From assembly GCA_012295275.1 (NCBI GenBank), contig CM022676.1, positions 5,684,719 to 5,697,218 on the forward strand: DNA of 12,500 bases, written 5' to 3'. The position numbers and the translations under genes are program-made. Origin of the DNA: Chrysomallon squamiferum. Lineage: Eukaryota > Mollusca > Gastropoda > Neomphalida > Peltospiridae. Numbering within the stretch: the stretch's first letter is position 1; every line of letters begins with the position of its first letter. This document shows positions 8,788-12,500 of the stretch, one piece after another. Under the pieces are notes generated by a model. The model was not told where the DNA came from and searched no databases. It saw only the letters and a program-made list of their open reading frames with translations.

Positions 8788-8975
8788 CATCTTTTATATA
8801 CATACATTTTATATATATATTATATATATGACATATGACATATTTTATATACATACATATATATATACACACATACAAATACATAAATATTACATACAAA
8901 CATATACACATACATAAATATTACATACAAACATATACACATACATACCTACACATTCACACACACGCACACACA
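8659..8975. repeat. (TA)n / (ATAC)n / (AC)n mosaic
   Basis: (TA)n at about 8659-8690 and 8765-8787, ATAC/ACAC units between and after, ending in CACACACGCACACACAC near 8960-8975. Open frames here encode only Y/I/H/T strings. Confidence 0.92.
8881..8942 (+). repeat. Perfect 31-bp tandem duplication
   Basis: A 31-base unit beginning ACATAAATATTACATACAAA occupies 8881-8911 and is repeated exactly at 8912-8942. The identity suggests recent duplication inside the ATAC block. Confidence 0.9.
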
Positions 8976-9141
8976 CTCACCATTAATTCGGTACATAAAC
9001 AGAAAATTATACATTATTCATTGATCCATCGTCTTTCCAAAATCAAATAAATGGACTTTTGTTTTTGCCTCTTGGACTTGCGTTGTATAAACAGTCCTAA
9101 TTGTTTTGTGCTAGGCATCGCGATGGGATTTTGAAGGGATT

Positions 9142-9171
9142 CACGTGATATGATTTATAGGATCACGTGAC
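9142..9171. promoter_or_regulatory. Paired CACGTG E-boxes 22 bp apart
   Basis: CACGTGA at 9142-9148 and 9164-9170. The 22-base offset is about two helical turns, placing both on the same DNA face. The second is part of ATCACGTGAC, also found at 4680. This would suit bHLH-zip dimers, but binding is inferred. Confidence 0.3.
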
Positions 9172-9252
9172 TGGATAATGTGATTTTTTTTTTCTTATCC
9201 GTTCATCTTCTTTCTTGCCAGTGGAAAAGTTCACGATACATTTCGATGAGGA

Positions 9253-9272
9253 TTGAAACGGTGACGTTTCAA
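9253..9272. repeat. Perfect 8-bp inverted repeat TTGAAACG-gtga-CGTTTCAA
   Basis: Arms at 9253-9260 and 9265-9272 are exact reverse complements with a four-base spacer. This may be a dimeric factor site or a hairpin. No known family match is claimed. Confidence 0.6.
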
Positions 9273-9503
9273 GCACGATATTCAAATGATGCAGAAACGT
9301 TTTCCTATTGCCATAGGATAGCATGGGTTAAGGCCGTTTTTTTTTTTTTTTTTTTTCGTTTTTTTCTATTTCTTTTCTTTTCTCTCTCTTTTTCTCTATT
9401 TCTATGTGCGTATTTCTCTCCCTCTTTCTTTCTTTTTTTCATTTCTCTCTATCCTTTCTCTCTCTCTGCCTCTCCTCTTTTTTTTTTTCTCTGTGCTCTT
9501 TTT

Positions 9504-9506
<3 letters not shown>

Positions 9507-9583
<77 letters not shown>
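9507..9583 (+). repeat. (CT)n microsatellite, about 77 bp
   Basis: Uninterrupted CT units preceded by a pyrimidine-rich T/C region from about 9337 and followed directly by the 9583-9726 repeat units. Confidence 0.97.
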
Positions 9584-9587
<4 letters not shown>

Positions 9588-9723
9588 GTTTCCATTATAT
9601 TTTATTTTGTTTTTTATCTCCATCATTTCCATCTTAGATGTCTCTGTCTTTCTGTATCCATTATATTTCATTTTGTTTTCTGTTTCCATTATATTTTATT
9701 TTGTTTTTATATCTCCATCATTT

Positions 9724-9726
<3 letters not shown>
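9583..9726 (+). repeat. Three-copy repeat between two CT tracts
   Basis: TTTCTGTTTCCATTATATTT or close variants start at 9583, 9649 and 9677. The first and third copies are also followed by an ATCTCCATCATTT(C/T)CATC block, while the second is shortened. Flanked on both sides by (CT)n, this suggests segmental duplication of a unit made of CT tract plus spacer. Confidence 0.8.

Positions 9727-9814
<88 letters not shown>
9727..9814 (+). repeat. (CT)n microsatellite, about 88 bp
   Basis: Uninterrupted CT units ending at CGCTGACC. Confidence 0.97.
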
Positions 9815-9819
<5 letters not shown>

Positions 9820-10190
9820 CCCATCAGTGATTCATTATAGATTAAAAGATTATTATTTTTTTTTTAAATCCAGCTCCTGTCTCTTTCCCCTTTTATATTT
9901 CTTTTTCGAAAACCAGAGATCGCAGTTGCCATAGTTACCAATTTCGTTTTTTTTATTTATCTTTTGTTGCTCGTCTTTTGCGAGAACTGTGATGGAGGGG
10001 GGGGAGTCCGAAAAATCAAGCATGTTCAAGTCTGGATAATTGAATGTCTGGTATAAACAGGTGGTCGTATTAAAAGAAATAATTTCAAGCATTTCTTTTA
10101 TTTATTTTTTTATATATATGTATATATTTTTTAAAATATGTTTTTGAATTTGATTTTAATTTAATAATTTCACAGTGCTGTCACATTTAT

Positions 10191-10193
<3 letters not shown>
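9815..10193. other. AT-rich non-coding interval
   Basis: T-runs, a G8 run near 9996 and TATATATG near 10114. A weak minus-strand frame at 10092-9853 has patchy composition with lysine-rich ends and no recognisable domain, so it is not called. Confidence 0.45.

Positions 10194-10245
<52 letters not shown>
10194..10245 (+). repeat. (CT)n microsatellite, about 52 bp
   Basis: Shortest of the nine CT/GA tracts, followed by CCAGTTCT repeated at about 10251 and 10263. Confidence 0.97.
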
Positions 10246-10251
<6 letters not shown>

Positions 10252-10300
10252 CAGTTCTAGCTCCAGTTCTCTCTCCACCAATTACATGAAATTTATTTCT

Positions 10301-10404
10301 TTATGGTTTAATTTAGCCTTCTGTTAAGCACAATGTACACTAAATCGTGTCATTTTATGGTTTACTTTAGTCTTCTTCTGCAGACAATATAAACTAATTA
10401 TCTA
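10301..10404 (+). repeat. Two-copy diverged tandem repeat, 54-bp period
   Basis: TTATGGTTTA(A/C)TTTAG(C/T)CTTCT followed by ACAAT(G/A)TA and ACTAA blocks starts at 10301 and again at 10355. The copies differ at several positions and by small gaps. Confidence 0.7.
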
Positions 10405-10530
10405 TTTTTATCATCACATTATAAGACAGCTGACATTTTCTGGGTTTAATTTTTTTTTTTAATGATCTGCCTATCCACTAAATAAAAAATTTGTTCTGTT
10501 CACTTTCACAGTAATTTTTATCACTGTCGT
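10405..10530. other. Non-coding AT-rich spacer
   Basis: A T-run near 10450 and no open frame of note. Confidence 0.4.
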
Positions 10531-10740
10531 AGGTATGGGGGTGTGTATGTGTGTGTTTTCGTGCGTGCATGTCTACACGTACGTACGGATGAGTGTATAT
10601 GTGTGTTGTGTACGTATGCATGTGTCGTGTGTAGCTGTGTGCATGCATATTAGATTGTATATGTGTGTGTGAATATATATACTTACCTATCTCTACACAC
10701 AAATACACATTAACATTTACGAAAAAATATATATATGATT
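10531..10740. repeat. (GT)n / (TATG)n mosaic
   Basis: GTGTATGTGTGTG, CGTACGTACG and GCATGCAT segments mark a degenerate alternating purine-pyrimidine block. The frames through it are H/T strings on the minus strand. Confidence 0.85.
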
Positions 10741-11171
<431 letters not shown>

Positions 11172-11277
11172 TTCTCCGCATTTTCCCCCTATCCTATACT
11201 ATACAAAATTTCTGCGAAATAATAAAAAATAAGTTTAATAAAAGATTGAGTGCTTATTTTTTTTTTTTATAAAACTG

Positions 11278-11315
11278 TCCCATAAGAAGCAGTCCATGTT
11301 ATTAAAACTATGGGA
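11278..11315. repeat. 7-bp inverted repeat TCCCATA ... TATGGGA
   Basis: Arms at 11278-11284 and 11309-11315 with a 24-base loop. It is short, so chance is possible. Confidence 0.35.
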
Positions 11316-11363
11316 TATTTAATTTCCTGTTGACAAGTAGTTGAAAAGTTTTTCATGCGTGTG

Positions 11364-11365
<2 letters not shown>

Positions 11366-11395
<30 letters not shown>
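11366..11395 (+). repeat. Poly-T run of 30 bases
   Basis: Homopolymer T. It could be the poly-A tail of a minus-strand retroposon, but no element body or target-site duplication is evident to its right. Confidence 0.9.
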
Positions 11396-11398
<3 letters not shown>

Positions 11399-11461
11399 CA
11401 AGTTGTTAGTTTTATTACATCTCGTAAATTAGGCGCTACAAGAGTGAAAGGTTACTGACAT

Positions 11462-11506
11462 GGGTGGGGGAAGGAGGAGGGAGGAGAGAAAGGGAGGGGA
11501 GAGAGA
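11462..11506 (+). repeat. G-rich homopurine tract (potential G-quadruplex/triplex)
   Basis: GGGTGGGGG, then further GGG, GGG and GGGG runs, with 41 consecutive purines at 11466-11506. At least four runs of three or more G on one strand fit a loose G-quadruplex pattern with loops of up to ten bases. It is the only such tract in this AT-rich window. Confidence 0.6.
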
Positions 11507-11595
11507 TCTGTGCGAATTTGTTTTACGTCATTCTTCTTTTTTTCTATCTTTTTCGTTTTAAAGATTTTGGGAATGTTTTCAATCATTTTAATTGT

Positions 11596-11870
11596 GTCCG
11601 TGTGTGTGTGTGTGTGTGTGTGTGTGGAAATTTGTTAATTTATGTGTGTATGTATGTATGTATGTACATGTATATTATGTTTGCTTATGTCTGTATCAGT
11701 CTATATCTGTATCTCTGTTTAATATATATCTGTGTATGTGTGCATATATGCATGTTTGTGTCTGTAAGCATGCGGGTATGTATGCATGCATGCATGAATA
11801 TATGTGTGCATATATATTTTTATATAACTATGTATGCGTACATGAGTGCATATATTTGTATATCTTACTC
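11596..11870. repeat. (GT)n / (GTAT)n / (GCAT)n mosaic
   Basis: (GT)n at about 11597-11625, GTATGTATGTATGTA near 11647-11666 and the 14-bp self-complementary ATGCATGCATGCAT at 11782-11795. It is alternating purine-pyrimidine DNA with Z-DNA or cruciform potential. The frames are C/V/Y strings and not genes. Confidence 0.88.
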
Positions 11871-11887
11871 TATTCTTGTATCTACAC

Positions 11888-12260
11888 TGAAATGTTTTTC
11901 TACGACTATGCATTTATTTATTATTTATTTGAAGCTTTGCGCTAGTGGAATGTTGACGTTTTCTCCATGACAACACATCTATTTATACTGAAATTTTGCT
12001 CTACGCCACTGAATCTATTTTGATGGGGTTTTTTTGCACTATGACAATGTATTTATTTTTGCTGACGTTTTGCTTTACGTCAGTGTTATCTATTTATATC
12101 TTAACGTCTGCTGCACGATAATGTATGGATTTATGCTGAAACATTTTTAACGTCTTTATTTATATTGAAATTTTGCTCTACGACAAAATATTTATATTGA
12201 AATTTTGCTCTACGACAAAATATTTATTTGCAATCTCGCTCTGTGACGCGGCATCTATGC
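11888..12260 (+). repeat. Decayed minisatellite, about 10 copies of a 30-40-bp unit
   Basis: The unit resembles TGAAATTTTGCTCTACGACA followed by an AT(G/A)TATTTATTT tail. Recognisable unit starts are near 11888, 11930, 11954, 11989, 12021, 12063, 12101, 12137, 12166, 12198 and 12229. The copies at 12166 and 12198 are almost identical over 32 bases, while outer copies are strongly diverged and vary in length. No coding frame runs through it. Confidence 0.8.
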
Positions 12261-12500
12261 TGTAGTTCGACCGCAGCTCAAAGACTAAATGAATTTACCA
12301 TCTGCATAATCAAATTGCGTCTTATTCTTTCCCTCGCTTCCATCTGGCCAATCAGATCAAAGCTTGTATCAATTCATGGGACGCTGTCCTAATATTTACT
12401 TATCTGAAATGATTCGATATTTTCCTCTTTGAAATCGCATTGCCGCTGATGAGTGTGATGTGAAAATTTAATATCGATGTTTATAAAAACTTGATGGGCA
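12261..12500 (+). promoter_or_regulatory. Unique right edge with CCAAT box and TATA box
   Basis: TGGCCAATCAGA at 12345-12356 is a textbook NF-Y type CCAAT box, and TATAAAAA lies at 12482-12489. In a plus-strand promoter, transcription would start just past the window end. The CCAAT-TATA spacing of about 130 bases is longer than typical. Promoter function is inferred and the downstream gene is unseen. Confidence 0.25.

Larger units (their letters stand above)
8976..9340. other. Unique interval with possible regulatory motifs
   Basis: Balanced composition, no convincing coding frame. It contains paired CACGTG boxes (9142, 9164), a perfect inverted repeat at 9253-9272 and a small inverted repeat CCTAT-tgcc-ATAGG at 9304-9317. 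A TATAAA occurs near 9086. Confidence 0.45.

Noticed and set aside
9180-9830. 216-codon plus-strand frame and overlapping frames rich in SL/RE
   Set aside because: Driven by two CT tracts and T/C-rich sequence. The non-repeat part has no domain and no splice or start evidence.
9853-10092. 79-codon minus-strand frame with partly complex composition
   Set aside because: Begins and ends in low-complexity sequence, includes a poly-Lys end and shows no domain or splice signals. It is likely chance.
11366-11460. Retroposon inserted in minus orientation (poly-T head)
   Set aside because: No target-site duplication and no recognisable element body follow the T run.
11464-11970. 168-codon frame rich in C/V/Y/M
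   Set aside because: Mostly GT/GTAT repeat translation, with no recognisable domain.
12240-12275. GTTCGACCG resembling a Pol III B-box (tRNA or SINE)
   Set aside because: The motif is imperfect, with no A-box or cloverleaf nearby.

Overview
The window reads as eukaryotic, AT-rich and dominated by simple repeats, with only two stretches that look protein-coding. Nine long (CT)n/(GA)n tracts add up to about 778 bp (roughly 6% of the window). There are also (AC/GT)n-TATA mosaics, long mixed ATT/ACT/AGT/CTT trinucleotide blocks, poly-T runs and several decayed tandem repeats. Together with a metazoan-style NERD/Mrr-like nuclease fragment and spliced-gene signals, this resembles intergenic and intronic DNA of a cephalopod mollusc such as an octopus. 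That assignment is an inference from texture, not a database match. No bacterial or phage operon, CRISPR array, rRNA, tRNA or intact transposase is visible.

Left part (1-3650), mainly minus strand. Positions 456 to 1 encode an N-terminal open frame of 152 residues running off the left edge. It ends in a G-E-x-D...Q-V-K signature typical of NERD/Mrr-type PD-(D/E)XK nuclease domains. Positions about 2489 to 2045 carry a second minus-strand open frame, a probable internal exon ending in a CAG|GTACAC donor, with no recognised domain. Reading phases do not join the two directly, so they may belong to separate genes. The upper edge of the second exon abuts a 119-bp (CT)n tract that is itself bracketed by a perfect 11-bp inverted repeat. 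A GC-box/CACCC segment with GACGTC palindromes (3420-3615) could be a promoter.

Middle (3650-6700) is AT-rich non-coding DNA with trinucleotide and CT tracts, a CRE-like TGACGT cluster and CACGTG E-boxes.

6720-7075 is a CpG-richer island just downstream of a (GA)n tract. It contains a 52-codon ORF and ends in an excellent GTGAGT splice donor. It is best read as the promoter and 5' untranslated first exon of a plus-strand gene whose coding exons lie beyond the window.

Right part (7076-12500) would then be, at least in part, the first intron: trinucleotide blocks, CT tracts, TG/TATA blocks, a 31-bp perfect tandem duplication, a paired CACGTG site, a 54-bp-period duplication, a G-rich purine tract and a decayed 30-40-bp minisatellite (11888-12260). 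A CCAAT box and a TATA box at the extreme right may mark another promoter. Long SLSLSL/RERERE/VVVV-type open frames are simple-repeat translations and are not annotated as genes.
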